Of a stretch of 64,000 nucleotides of DNA, positions 1-9,638 are shown in pieces. Source of the stretch: Bacteroidales bacterium (GTDB lineage: Bacteria > Bacteroidota > Bacteroidia > Bacteroidales > P3); contig JAFTFL010000005.1 in NCBI GenBank assembly GCA_017449525.1, forward strand, positions 124,001 through 188,000, written 5' to 3'. The translations under genes were made by a program, and so were the position numbers. A model generated the notes under the pieces. The model saw only the letters and a list, made by a program, of their open reading frames with translations, was not told the origin of the DNA and searched no databases. Numbering within the stretch: the first letter of the stretch is position 1; each line of letters opens with the position of its first letter.

Positions 1-2
1 CA

Positions 3-827
3 TTGGACGAAATAAGCATCCTCCTGCCCGAGCCGCCGCACGACATAGAGTTGCTGCCCGAGGAGTTGCCACTCAGCATCGCTTATGAAGACGACGACCT
101 GCTGGTGGTGGACAAGGCGGCAGGCATGGTGGTTCACCCTGGTTACGGTAACTTCAGCCATACGCTGCTCAACGCCCTCCTCTTTCACCTTCAAGGCTGC
201 ACCTGCCGCAACGGTGAACCTGCACAGCCTTATCTTGTGCATCGTATAGACAAGGATACCAGCGGTCTGCTGGTGATAGCCAAGAATGAAGAGGCTCAAG
301 CCGGTCTGGCTCGCCAGTTCTTCTACCACACTATAGACCGTAGATACAACGCACTGGTGTGGGGAGACATGGAGGGAGATACAGGTACTATTGATGGGAA
401 TTTGGCTCGGTCAGCAAAGGATAGGCGCGTCATGGCGGTCTATAGCGACCCCGCAGTCGGGAAACGTGCCATCACCCACTGGAGCGTAGTGGAACGGCTG
501 GGGTACATCACGCTGGTGGAATGCGTACTGGAGACAGGCCGCACCCATCAGATACGCGCCCACATGCGCCACATCGGGCACCCCCTTTTCGCTGATGCCA
601 CCTACGGAGGCGACCAGATACTGAAAGGGACCACCTTCAGCAAATACCGTCAATTTGTAGAGAACTGCTTCAACATCCTGCCACGCCAAGCACTGCACGC
701 ACGAGTCTTGGGCTTCGAGCACCCCATTACGCATGCCCACATGCGCTTCGAGTCACCCATACCCACCGACATGCAAGAGGTCATTGACCGTTGGCGCCGC
801 TATGCCAACGCCTCGCGTACCGAATAG
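3..827 (+). CDS. RluA-family rRNA/tRNA pseudouridine synthase, 5' truncated by window edge
   Basis: This protein isomerises uridine to pseudouridine in structured RNA. The family signature HRIDKDTSG lies at about residues 80-88 of the visible frame, with the presumed catalytic Asp at residue 83. It is followed by the conserved stretch ETGRTHQIRAHM, typical of RluA/RluC/RluD enzymes. The visible frame is 274 residues and opens at the window edge on a TTG. Family members are usually about 300-350 residues with an N-terminal S4 RNA-binding domain, so the true start and most of that domain lie outside the window. RluD-type specificity (23S rRNA helix 69) is common for single Bacteroidales copies, but the sequence does not decide between RluC and RluD types. 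The gene converges on the next one with only 30 bp between the stops. Confidence 0.9.
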   Translation: MDEISILLPEPPHDIELLPEELPLSIAYEDDDLLVVDKAAGMVVHPGYGNFSHTLLNALLFHLQGCTCRNGEPAQPYLVHRIDKDTSGLLVIAKNEEAQAGLARQFFYHTIDRRYNALVWGDMEGDTGTIDGNLARSAKDRRVMAVYSDPAVGKRAITHWSVVERLGYITLVECVLETGRTHQIRAHMRHIGHPLFADATYGGDQILKGTTFSKYRQFVENCFNILPRQALHARVLGFEHPITHAHMRFESPIPTDMQEVIDRWRRYANASRTE

Positions 828-857
828 ACTTGTCTTCACTCCTCTGCTACAAAGTGC

Positions 858-1304
858 TCAGCCCATCATCTTGCCCATAAGGAACAGCCAAACTAAGAAG
901 CGAGCACCTTTCCCCACCAACATGAACAGCGCACAGCGCAGAGGCTTCACTTTATAGAACCCCAGTGCCAACGCCAACACATCGCCCAGCAAGGGAAGCC
1001 ACGTGAAGAGGGCCAACGGAGGCCCCCACTTGTCCACCCGCTGTTTTTGGCGTTGCAACTTCTCGGGCGACACATGGAACCAGCGTTCAATCCACTCCCA
1101 CTTACCCAGCCAACCAATGCCAAACGTGGTGAGGCCACCCAACCAGTTGCCCAGTGTAGCCGCCACAAAACATTCAATCGGATTGGCTCCAGCCAACACC
1201 AAACCACAAAACAACGCATCGGAAGAGAACGGTACCACTGTGGCTGCCAAGAAGGCACCCCAAAAGAGCCCAAGGGCTCCCCACTGCTGCAAAAAGTCCA
1301 ACAT
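858..1304 (-). CDS. YqaA-like (DedA/SNARE-associated type) inner membrane protein
   Basis: The product is a 148-residue integral membrane protein with hydrophobic segments at about residues 8-28, 40-65, 95-115 and 120-145. The order is characteristic of YqaA: an N-terminal AATVVPFSSDAL segment, a central GNWLGG motif, and a late LPLLGDVLALALGF segment. The central loop is basic, with a WEWIERWF motif. The family is related to DedA proteins, which are implicated in lipid or ion movement, but the role of YqaA is not established. The start chosen is the ATG at 1304, giving the usual family length. The gene is convergent with the pseudouridine synthase and divergent from the secreted pair that follows. 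Confidence 0.85.
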   Translation of the reverse strand: MLDFLQQWGALGLFWGAFLAATVVPFSSDALFCGLVLAGANPIECFVAATLGNWLGGLTTFGIGWLGKWEWIERWFHVSPEKLQRQKQRVDKWGPPLALFTWLPLLGDVLALALGFYKVKPLRCALFMLVGKGARFLVWLFLMGKMMG

Positions 1305-1798
1305 CGTGATGCGTGTGTGGCATAGATAACGCAGCTAACTCCTTTGTAGTGTGCAGTATCAACCCATGCTGTCCTCCCGAACAACATTCTGTTGCCGCTG
1401 AATCTTACCACGAAACTCGCAAAAGGACACTTTTTTACCGTACGAACCATAGGTACCTTCACTCACCACAACCTAACAGACCTCCTTCAATTCATAAATA
1501 TCACCCGTACGCCAACTGACGTTACAGGCTGTATTAGGCAGTCTGTGGCCATTGGGCATAACCAGTCGCTATGCTTCTGCAAAAAATTTTCTTCCAAAAC
1601 ACTTGGTCATTCAATCTATTCTGCGTACCTTTGCCCTCGCTTACGCAACTACCCCAACTTGTCATAGGACAACTCTCATCAACTCAATGCTGACACCTGC
1701 ATACTCGTCCAGCTCCTACTTGATAATGTACAGCCGTGCTTGCTTATCGAAATGCTACACTACCATATATAACATTGGATACAAATTTTATATATACT
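1305..1798. other. Intergenic region upstream of the first secreted pair
   Basis: No convincing gene is seen here. Short open frames exist but lack family similarity. The region holds the putative promoter at 1626-1633 and a long AT-rich leader before the ATG at 1799. Confidence 0.5.
1626..1633 (+). promoter_or_regulatory. Bacteroidota -7 promoter element (TACCTTTG)
   Basis: TACCTTTG matches the TAnnTTTG -7 consensus of the Bacteroidota primary sigma factor. A good TTTG -33 element is not evident. It lies about 165 bp upstream of the first secreted gene, implying a long leader. Confidence 0.5.
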
Positions 1799-3235
1799 AT
1801 GAGCATCAAAATCCTCACCCCTGCCACGCGACTGGCCGTCTATAGCTTAGTGCTATACCTGTCGTTTCACGCGCTGCAAGCGCAAACGACCTCCATGATG
1901 TCATCAACGGGTTCTGCGGGTGACACTCGCACTATTGTCCATCCACTGACCGATTCCACCATGCTATGCTTCTTCAATGGCGACAACCGATTGGTTATTG
2001 CCTCACCGTTCGACAGCATTACGCCCACATACTATTTCCTTAATGACTACGAAATCCACGACATCAAGGTATGGAATGATCTTGCCTTCTTCTGTGGAAA
2101 AGGCGGTGGAAGTCAACCCTTACTTGGTTACATCAACTGCACAGACATAGCGAACATCTCCACACCCGAGTTGGTAACCCTCAACCTAAACGATCTAAAT
2201 AATCTGGTATCCCCCCCTCTCGACTTCACACGCATGTGCATATACGATGACGGACATTTGCTCCAACTGTTCGCAATTGGCACCGACAATACATCTGAAC
2301 AATATATCGTAAAGTTTTCCTCTTTTGCAGACGATCTCTACAACTGGGACTACACCGTTGTGCATGATGACCCTGGCGCCAGCAGCAGCGGTGTAACCAT
2401 AACCTATAGTGATATCACCACCACGGACAACTACGTCGTCGCCACGGGTGTCTCGAACTATGGCTTCATGTGCTTCCGTGCATTCCCTAATGGAGACCTC
2501 ACTGAATCCGTAGCTCATTACGTGGGGTGCCTTGTGGATAACGGTAGTTTACAATCTCCCCTCAACAATCGCTTCGCTGCCTGCCCACTTCCAGCCAACC
2601 AACTCGCCTTTGCTTCGCTCTACCTCCAAACCCTGCCAACCAACATGTCCACCAACATTGCCGACGGTTACCAAATACTGATATTCGACATCTCTAACTA
2701 CCACTCCACCGTCAGCCAACAACTCGCACGGGATTCGCAGCTCGACCTTCAGTACTCCATAGGACAATACTACTTCCCCTCAACACGAACCGTCGCCTTG
2801 TCGGGCGTTGACGACATGGCATACGATGCATACGGCAACAGGCTCCTCATCCTTGAGACTGGAGACAATGTGCTCGACACCATGAGTACCATCAACGTAG
2901 CTGACCTCAACTCCCTCTCCTTACAGACCTACTACCTGCAAGGGTTCGACTGGTTCAGTTTGGCTGCCACTCCTTTCACCCTCAATTCGAACTTTGCCAA
3001 TAATTTCTCCGCAGCAGGTCGCAGCCAACAACCCAAACACTGGGGCTATTGGGTTTCACAAACTCACGGCTCGGCGACGTGCCTCGGCAAGGTGGACTAT
3101 GTACTCTTCACGCGCAGCAACACTGCTTTTAAAACAGAATATCTTCCTCTGCAGTTCTCCGATGGGTTTGCCCCCGCCACATTCCCATTCGTCTTAGAAC
3201 CTGTTATCAAACAGAATGACTCCATATGTCCATAA
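1799..3235 (+). CDS. Secreted protein A1, repeat-rich and probably beta-propeller-like; paralogue of 48153-49538
   Basis: This is a 478-residue exported protein of unknown function. The ATG at 1799 is preferred over an upstream in-frame ATG at 1736 because it gives a clean signal peptide (MSIKILTPATRL, a hydrophobic stretch, then LQAQ). The mature part is made of short beta-rich segments with recurring patterns such as IHDIKVWNDLAFFCGK, YSDITTTDNYVVATG and YGNRLLILETGDN, suggestive of propeller blades. I see no T9SS sorting domain at its C-terminus. The same blade-like motifs recur, diverged, in the protein at 48153-49538. The next gene starts 45 bp downstream, so the two are probably co-transcribed. 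Function and fold are inference; export and paralogy are visible. Confidence 0.75.
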   Translation: MSIKILTPATRLAVYSLVLYLSFHALQAQTTSMMSSTGSAGDTRTIVHPLTDSTMLCFFNGDNRLVIASPFDSITPTYYFLNDYEIHDIKVWNDLAFFCGKGGGSQPLLGYINCTDIANISTPELVTLNLNDLNNLVSPPLDFTRMCIYDDGHLLQLFAIGTDNTSEQYIVKFSSFADDLYNWDYTVVHDDPGASSSGVTITYSDITTTDNYVVATGVSNYGFMCFRAFPNGDLTESVAHYVGCLVDNGSLQSPLNNRFAACPLPANQLAFASLYLQTLPTNMSTNIADGYQILIFDISNYHSTVSQQLARDSQLDLQYSIGQYYFPSTRTVALSGVDDMAYDAYGNRLLILETGDNVLDTMSTINVADLNSLSLQTYYLQGFDWFSLAATPFTLNSNFANNFSAAGRSQQPKHWGYWVSQTHGSATCLGKVDYVLFTRSNTAFKTEYLPLQFSDGFAPATFPFVLEPVIKQNDSICP

Positions 3236-3280
3236 CCGACAATCCATCTATCCTATAAACCACAACAAACAGTTAAAGTC

Positions 3281-4921
3281 ATGAAACGTATCTATACACT
3301 TGTCCTTATCTCTTTGAGTATACTATCCCTGTATTCTTCGGTCGTAGCTCAAACACCAGACACCCTCTTTGCCGGCCTTGGTCCATCCAACTACTTCTAC
3401 TACCTGGAGCCCGAACACATGGAGATACTATCCGAAAGTGCGTACTATCAAAAATATATATCAGGACGGTTTATGCTAAGAAAGTTTCATGGACTTAATT
3501 GCATTCCACGCCAATTCAGAGTGCAATATGAAGATAAGTCTCCCATCGGGTGCTACCGCGTCATGATAGAAAGGCCACTGAAGGTAGTTGGCATCGTCGG
3601 AGCCACATGGATTGACAGCAATACTGCATATTATGGATCTCGAAACGTCGTATTGCCCATGCGTTCTGATCTCCCAGACATGGTTCACATTCCCAGAGAC
3701 CCTGATGTTGCCCACCGCTCACCCGAATACTTCATGCTTTTTGAAGAGGACAGCAACGGCTTACCTCGCGAACTGGCGCGCGGCAGATGGGACAACCTGC
3801 AGCCCAAACATTACGCCAAGTATAGAGATTGGCAAATTGTCAGCTACGGTAGTACCCCCTATGCTCTTTACGACAGTTCCGTATACCTTCCTATGTACGA
3901 AGTATTATTCGACACCAGCTTCGTTATGGACAGACCTTTCTATGTAGGCATGTCATTCTACAACAACTACTATATTGACACTAATTGTATACCAGATGGC
4001 GAGTGTTCAACTTATTCATACGACTTCCGTGTTCCACGTGACTATAGTTACCGAATTGCGCATCCCTTGACATGCGTAGGGTCAACCGACTATAGACTCT
4101 TTAAAAAACCCTATCAATTTACCTCCATTCAAAAACTGTGCAAACACATGAGCCGAAATACGGTCGTCGATCCATGCTACAACCCCGAGAGTAATTATCC
4201 ACTCCAAAGAGGCGGCGAAGAGGATGAATTGGAGTTCCCGTGTCTCTGCTTAGATACAGTATGGCAAGATGTTTCCTTTGAAGAGTGGCGCGGAGGCATC
4301 ACCCTGTTTCCTATTTTCGACACCACATTTAACCGCGGAGAGGAGCCTCCCCACATACCATTCGATACTACCACTCCGCAACCTGACCCATGCCCCATTC
4401 CAACAGGACTCACCTTCTACGACCTCGGCAATAACATGGTTACCATTCTCTGGAACAATAACTCCGCACACACCTCTTACCAACTCTCTTATTGTCGCCC
4501 CGGCACTGATCCCAACAATGGCACCCTCATAACGCCAAACGGCTACATGTGGGCGCTCAGCGACATCGACACCAACTGGTATGTGGCCTACGTCCGTGCT
4601 CAGTGCGCCAACGGCGAATGGACTGAGTGGAGCGATGGCTTGTGGTTCCGTACGGGATGGGAAGCCGACAACTCAGTGCTACAAGCCTTGGAGGCTACCA
4701 CCTTTATACAACCTAACCCTGCACACGATAGGGTACAAGTGTTCTCTTCGTTCCAAATACGTAAACTCTCGCTCTATGACATCCAAGGACGATTGGTCCT
4801 CACGCAGCACGTCAACGGGCCTTCGGCCACGGTGTCTCTCACCAATATTCCAACAGGCTTCTACATCCTCCTCATTGACACACCGTCTGGCACTGTTCCA
4901 CGCCGCCTCTCCATCCGTTGA
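3281..4921 (+). CDS. Secreted protein B1 with Fn3-like domain and T9SS type A sorting domain
   Basis: This 546-residue protein has a signal peptide (MKRIYTLVLISLSILSL...VVAQ). Its N-terminal region of about 350 residues is of unknown fold. A fibronectin-III-like segment at about 360-455 contains YQLSYCRPG and a WTEWSDGLWFRT ending. From about residue 467 comes a C-terminal T9SS signal: a QPNPAHDRV opening, a KLSLYDIQGRL centre, a GFYILLI strand and a basic end. T9SS signals direct outer-membrane passage and surface anchoring or release. B1 is clearly paralogous to the product of 49561-51093, sharing FPI(F/I)DTTFNR before the Fn3 part. The N-terminal half carries several Cys residues that may form disulfides. 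A terminator follows. Confidence 0.85.
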   Translation: MKRIYTLVLISLSILSLYSSVVAQTPDTLFAGLGPSNYFYYLEPEHMEILSESAYYQKYISGRFMLRKFHGLNCIPRQFRVQYEDKSPIGCYRVMIERPLKVVGIVGATWIDSNTAYYGSRNVVLPMRSDLPDMVHIPRDPDVAHRSPEYFMLFEEDSNGLPRELARGRWDNLQPKHYAKYRDWQIVSYGSTPYALYDSSVYLPMYEVLFDTSFVMDRPFYVGMSFYNNYYIDTNCIPDGECSTYSYDFRVPRDYSYRIAHPLTCVGSTDYRLFKKPYQFTSIQKLCKHMSRNTVVDPCYNPESNYPLQRGGEEDELEFPCLCLDTVWQDVSFEEWRGGITLFPIFDTTFNRGEEPPHIPFDTTTPQPDPCPIPTGLTFYDLGNNMVTILWNNNSAHTSYQLSYCRPGTDPNNGTLITPNGYMWALSDIDTNWYVAYVRAQCANGEWTEWSDGLWFRTGWEADNSVLQALEATTFIQPNPAHDRVQVFSSFQIRKLSLYDIQGRLVLTQHVNGPSATVSLTNIPTGFYILLIDTPSGTVPRRLSIR

Positions 4922-4960
4922 GATACTCTCCTCTCTTACTCCTATAACACATATCAAGCA

Positions 4961-5015
4961 CAACCGATGCCTCTCTACCTTTCGCTCGTCCTGATTGAGG
5001 CATCGGTTGCAATTT
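4961..5015 (+). terminator. Rho-independent terminator after the A1/B1 pair
   Basis: CAACCGATGCCTC at 4961-4973 pairs with GAGGCATCGGTTG at 4997-5009, and AATTTTAT follows. This gives a 13-bp stem with a 23-nt loop. Confidence 0.8.
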
Positions 5016-5094
5016 TATCCTATAATAATATTGTACATCAACCGTTATACAACAGAATCAATTAGTATATCGACACAATAGCAACTATATTACT

Positions 5095-7548
5095 ATGCGA
5101 CACCTCCACAACATCACACGGCGGCATCCTCTCAAGAAGTGCCGCCTATTGTTTTTTGTGGCCACACTCTTAGCCATGCAGGCCTTCACCCCGAACGCTG
5201 TCGGCCAAACGCATACCTTGCGAGGCACCATTACCGACCGCGCCACAGGCGAGACCCTCATTGGTGCCACCGTGCTCGACCAGCGCAGCGGCCGAGGAAC
5301 CGTAACAAATGCCTACGGGCGTTTCTCGCTGACCTTGCCTGCCGACAGCATCCACCTGCGCATCTCCTATGTGGGCTACAGCGTCCATCTGGAGCGCCTA
5401 TACCTTTCATCCGATTACGAGTTGAACTACGCCATGAGTCCCAATCAGAACCTCAAAGAGGTGGTGGTTACAGGTGATAAACCCACGGGGCACAAGTCGG
5501 TTCAGATGAGTGCCATAGAGATACCTATGGAGCAAATCAAGTCCGTACCCGTCCTCTTCGGTGAGGCCGATATCTTGAAAGCTGTACAACTACTACCCGG
5601 GGTGCAATCGGGCAGCGAGGGCACATCGGGCATCTACGTGCGTGGCGGCGGACCAGACGAGAACCTGTTCCTTATTGATGGAGTGCCGCTCTACAACGTC
5701 AACCACCTCGGAGGCTTTTTCTCTGCGTTCAATTCCGATGCTATCAAAAACGTAACCCTCTACAAAGGAAGCTTCCCTGCCCATTACGGTGGGCGCTTGA
5801 GCAGTGTGCTCGACGTAACTTCGAACAACGGCAACGACAAAAAAGTTCATGGCACTGGCAGCATTGGTCTCATCGCTGCCAAAGTCAATGTCGAAGGCCC
5901 CATTGTAAAGGAGAAAACCACCTTCAACCTCTCGTTGCGGCGCACCTACCTCGACGCTCTGATACAGCCCATCATTATGGCCGTCAGTTCTACCGAAGGT
6001 GTGGCAGCCAACGCAGGCTACTACTTCTATGACCTCAATGCCAAAATCACCCACAAGTTCTCCGACCGCAGCCGACTCTTTGCCACCTTCTACAGCGGCG
6101 ATGATGTAGTCTACATCAAGGTGCGCGACCGCTATAGCGACAATGGCAACCAGGAGTGGATGAAGATGAAATACAACTGGGGTAATATGGTAGGTGCCCT
6201 CAGGTGGAACTACGAGCTCAACCCACGCCTATTCATGAACCTCTCCGCCTCTTATACCCGCTACCGCAACGACATCGGCTTGGGATATGAATCCACCTTT
6301 AATAATATATACGAAGAGCTGAACATGACCTACAAGTCTGGTATACGCGACATCACAGCCCGTGCTGACTTCGACCTCGACTACAATCAGCAGCATGCCG
6401 TCAAGTTCGGGGGAGCCGCCGTCTATCACATCTTCACGCCCGAAGTACAAAAACTGAACTTTGACTTCGGTGCTGACGACCGACTCGACACTACCGTGGG
6501 GCAGAGCACCATCCACGCCGCAGACATCTCGCTCTACGCCGAGGACGACTGGACTATCAACGATGCCTTCAAACTCTCATACGGTGCCAACTTGGGTGGA
6601 TTCATCGTTCAGAACACTTTCTACCCCAGCATTCAGCCTCGTCTCAGCGGCCGCATGATGCTGACCGACGACCTATCGCTCAAGGCAGGCTACGCCTACA
6701 TGAACCAATACATGCACCTACTCTCCAACAGTTCCATCAGTTTACCCACCGACCTTTGGGTGCCTGTCACCGAACGCATCGCCCCTATGAAGGCTCACCA
6801 AGTGGCAGCAGGACTTTTCTACAACTTCAAGCAGACCATCGATTTCAGCATTGAGGGTTACTACAAGTACATGGACAACCTGCTCGAATATCGCGACGGT
6901 GCCTCCTTCTGGGGAAACAGCACGGGATGGGAGGACAAGGTTCTAATGGGTTGCGGCTGGGCCTATGGAGTAGAGTTCCTTGCGCAGAAGCAATTCGGCA
7001 ATCTCACCGGCTGGGTGGGCTACACCCTCAGCAAGACTATGCGCAAGTTCGACCGCGAGGGGCAGACTATCAACGATGGAAAACCGTTCCCTGCCAAGTA
7101 CGACCGTCGGCACGACATTTCCATTGTACTCAGCTACAAGCCGAGCGACCACTTCGACGTCAGTGCCACGTGGGTCTTCAGCTCGGGCAACACCGCCACC
7201 CTTGCCACCCAATACGTGGAGACACCAGCCGTGCAGAGCTACTACGACTATTGGGGCTTCGATGAGACCGAAGGTTCAAGCAGCACCAAGGAGACGCCCT
7301 ACTTCGAGCACCGCAACAACTTTCGGATGCCATCCTACCACCGCATGGATATCGGTCTGAACTTCCACAAGCAGAAGAAACATGGCGTACGCACATGGAA
7401 CATCAGCGTCTATAATGTCTACAACCGAAAGAACCCCTACATAGTCTACACCCGTACGGTGTCGGGTCTTTCTGGTTCGCGCATGGCCCTCATGCAGCTC
7501 TCCCTCTTCCCCATCATTCCCTCGGTGTCCTACACATTTAAGTTCTAA
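5095..7548 (+). CDS. TonB-dependent outer membrane receptor with N-terminal carboxypeptidase-regulatory-like domain
   Basis: This 817-residue receptor imports a ligand across the outer membrane using energy from TonB/ExbBD. After a signal sequence (cleavage near AVGQT) comes a beta-sandwich CarboxypepD_reg-like domain at about residues 40-120 (LRGTITDRATGETLIGATV, ISYVGY). The plug domain follows at about 135-245, with GIYVRGGGPDENLFLIDGVP and the ALLxxVxxxNAD-type region. The rest is a beta-barrel ending in a Phe (SVSYTFKF), as expected for BAM recognition. Two DUF4249 lipoproteins follow at once, a common Bacteroidota arrangement distinct from SusC/SusD. The ligand is unknown. No TonB-box-like N-terminal signalling extension for an anti-sigma factor is evident. 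Confidence 0.92.
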   Translation: MRHLHNITRRHPLKKCRLLFFVATLLAMQAFTPNAVGQTHTLRGTITDRATGETLIGATVLDQRSGRGTVTNAYGRFSLTLPADSIHLRISYVGYSVHLERLYLSSDYELNYAMSPNQNLKEVVVTGDKPTGHKSVQMSAIEIPMEQIKSVPVLFGEADILKAVQLLPGVQSGSEGTSGIYVRGGGPDENLFLIDGVPLYNVNHLGGFFSAFNSDAIKNVTLYKGSFPAHYGGRLSSVLDVTSNNGNDKKVHGTGSIGLIAAKVNVEGPIVKEKTTFNLSLRRTYLDALIQPIIMAVSSTEGVAANAGYYFYDLNAKITHKFSDRSRLFATFYSGDDVVYIKVRDRYSDNGNQEWMKMKYNWGNMVGALRWNYELNPRLFMNLSASYTRYRNDIGLGYESTFNNIYEELNMTYKSGIRDITARADFDLDYNQQHAVKFGGAAVYHIFTPEVQKLNFDFGADDRLDTTVGQSTIHAADISLYAEDDWTINDAFKLSYGANLGGFIVQNTFYPSIQPRLSGRMMLTDDLSLKAGYAYMNQYMHLLSNSSISLPTDLWVPVTERIAPMKAHQVAAGLFYNFKQTIDFSIEGYYKYMDNLLEYRDGASFWGNSTGWEDKVLMGCGWAYGVEFLAQKQFGNLTGWVGYTLSKTMRKFDREGQTINDGKPFPAKYDRRHDISIVLSYKPSDHFDVSATWVFSSGNTATLATQYVETPAVQSYYDYWGFDETEGSSSTKETPYFEHRNNFRMPSYHRMDIGLNFHKQKKHGVRTWNISVYNVYNRKNPYIVYTRTVSGLSGSRMALMQLSLFPIIPSVSYTFKF

Positions 7549-7575
7549 CCTCGCCCCAAGACCGTAACCACACCC

Positions 7576-8499
7576 GTGAAGACACCGCGCCTACTTTGCC
7601 TGCTGGTCGTTGCGGCAGCTGCCCTAATGTGTAGCTGTGAAAAGGAGATATCCGTTGACGACTCCCTGAAAGCCACCTACAACATGGTTACATGTGCCCC
7701 TGTCAGTGGGCACCAGCTCTCCCTCATAATTTCCAAAAGTCGCCACTTCCTTAGCCGCGAAAGAATACGCCCCATCGACGACGTGTCGGCCACCATCCGC
7801 CTCAACGGAGTTGTCTATCCCGCCACCTCCGCCGCCGACGGAAAGTACACCTTCAACTGCACACCACAGGGGGGCGACCTCGTCGAACTCCTTCTCTCCA
7901 GCCCCGATTGCCCGCCACTCACCATCAGTAGCCGCCAGCCTCAAGCACCATCGTTCGAAATCGCCAACGTCTCCGTCGACAGCAACGTATACTATTACTA
8001 CTACCACTTCAACATCCGTCTCAACGACCCCGTAGGCCAAAACTACTACCGCATAGCCGCTCGTATGGCTACCATCACCACCACCGACAGCACCATCGAC
8101 ACCTCTTCCTACTCTATTGCGAGACTTGTGAACTACGGCACCACCTCGGCACCCGTTCTCAGCTTCGAGGTTCCCACCTCGTCGGAAGAAGGCTACAGCA
8201 CCGAGCCCCAGCTCTACTTCAACGACGTTACCTTTGACGGTAAATCCTACCAGTTCAGTTGTACCATTCAATGCGACAAGTACATCACACGCCACAAAAA
8301 GGCACTGATACGCCTCGTACTGAGCAGTCTAACCAGAGACCAATATCTCTACGAACGTGCCCTCTACGCTGAACGTAGCCGTAACCACGACAATCCGCTT
8401 GAAGAACTCGTACAACTGCATTGCAACATCCACACCGACTCGTGGTTGGGTCTCTTAGGAGGCATCAGCAATACCTCGCGCCAGTGTGTCATCGAATAA
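7576..8499 (+). CDS. DUF4249 family lipoprotein (first copy)
   Basis: This 307-residue predicted lipoprotein starts at GTG 7576, only 27 bp after the receptor stop. Its signal peptide ends at the lipobox LMCSC, placing Cys at about residue 20. The N-terminal beta-domain carries the DUF4249 pattern: a 'SGHQLSLIISKSRHFLSRE' type strand, a DVSATIRLNG strand and a YTFNCTPQGGD turn. The late segment LTRDQYLYERALY is also shared with the next gene. DUF4249 proteins are encoded beside TonB receptors and are thought to act as surface or periplasmic partners in ligand handling, but no biochemical role is established to my knowledge. It is about 40 residues shorter than its paralogue downstream. Confidence 0.85.
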   Translation: MKTPRLLCLLVVAAAALMCSCEKEISVDDSLKATYNMVTCAPVSGHQLSLIISKSRHFLSRERIRPIDDVSATIRLNGVVYPATSAADGKYTFNCTPQGGDLVELLLSSPDCPPLTISSRQPQAPSFEIANVSVDSNVYYYYYHFNIRLNDPVGQNYYRIAARMATITTTDSTIDTSSYSIARLVNYGTTSAPVLSFEVPTSSEEGYSTEPQLYFNDVTFDGKSYQFSCTIQCDKYITRHKKALIRLVLSSLTRDQYLYERALYAERSRNHDNPLEELVQLHCNIHTDSWLGLLGGISNTSRQCVIE

Positions 8500-8553
8500 T
8501 CCTCTTCATCCTTAAATCCCAAGCACATCATCACTGCCAATACACATCAAGCC

Positions 8554-9600
8554 ATGACATCATCCCCCAGTCTTTTCCATTTCTGCTCCTTCGCCATCTT
8601 GGTCATTGCCTGCCTGACCTTCGCCGCCTGCGAAACGCCACTCGACATGGACATGGAGCGAACCGCCTCCCTTACCGTAGTATCGGCCATGCCGCAAGCC
8701 GACACCGCACTCTGCGTTCGCCTTACGAAGAGCCGTTATTTCCTTTCGCGAGATGGCATCGAGCCCATCACCGGCGCACAGGTTTCCCTATCGCTCAACG
8801 GTGCCCCCTGCACACCAACCGTCGACACGTCTGGCTACTATCACTTCAGCGATGTTCCCCAGGGGGGCGACACCATTGCGCTACGTATATCCACTGCTGG
8901 GCAGGAACCCATCCAGGCCTCAACCCGCATCCCAACCACTCCCGTAGTGCAACTCATCAGCATTGAGTCGGAGTACGACCCCAGCAAAGACACAGTTACC
9001 CGATACGACGATGACGGCTATACCACAATTTCTCCACAGGATTACGACGTAGACATTAGGTTCCGCATCGCCGACCCGAAGGAAGAAAATTACTATAAAG
9101 TAACCGTCGGCTATACAGCTTGCCACAACCAGACCATATATTACCCGCAACCCAAACGCGACACCATCATCTGCCAAAACGAACCTCTCGCCAACATCAA
9201 GTGTTCCGACCCTGCTATCAGAACACTCCCGTCGGTGATAGACATGATAGATGAAGAAGACGGCTCGTTCTTTGGCCAAACATTATTCTTCACTGACCAG
9301 ACCTTCGCAGGCAAGAATCACGAAATGAAAGTCAGTCTAAGCATTGAATATTACGAATTCCAAGGCCACGACCCACGCGAAATTCCCCTTGTGCTGTCGG
9401 TCTACAGCCTCACGCGCGACCAGTTTCTCTACGAGCGCACCGTAGCCGCCAATGTAAGCAGCATAACCTCACTCTTTTCGGAACCTGTGCAATTGCACTT
9501 CAACATCAAGCAAGATGGCTGCGTGGGTATCCTCGGAGGCAGTGCATGCACCCGCATCGAGGCCTCCTACTACGACATCAACGGCACTGACAATCCCTAA
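8554..9600 (+). CDS. DUF4249 family lipoprotein (second copy)
   Basis: This 348-residue lipoprotein has lipobox TFAAC at about residue 27. It is a tandem paralogue of the preceding gene: both have the Ser-Arg-(His/Tyr)-Phe-Leu-Ser-Arg strand, an ALNG/SLNG turn, PQGGD and LTRDQ(Y/F)LYER near the C-terminus. It carries an extra acidic insertion (residues about 140-215) with Cys pairs not found in the first copy, so the two are diverged rather than recently duplicated. It is presumed to be co-transcribed with the receptor (54-bp gap). Likely a partner lipoprotein of the receptor; the ligand is unknown. Confidence 0.85.
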   Translation: MTSSPSLFHFCSFAILVIACLTFAACETPLDMDMERTASLTVVSAMPQADTALCVRLTKSRYFLSRDGIEPITGAQVSLSLNGAPCTPTVDTSGYYHFSDVPQGGDTIALRISTAGQEPIQASTRIPTTPVVQLISIESEYDPSKDTVTRYDDDGYTTISPQDYDVDIRFRIADPKEENYYKVTVGYTACHNQTIYYPQPKRDTIICQNEPLANIKCSDPAIRTLPSVIDMIDEEDGSFFGQTLFFTDQTFAGKNHEMKVSLSIEYYEFQGHDPREIPLVLSVYSLTRDQFLYERTVAANVSSITSLFSEPVQLHFNIKQDGCVGILGGSACTRIEASYYDINGTDNP

Positions 9601-9638
9601 TCATTTCCTACCCTATCTCTATATTTTCTCCACACCAC

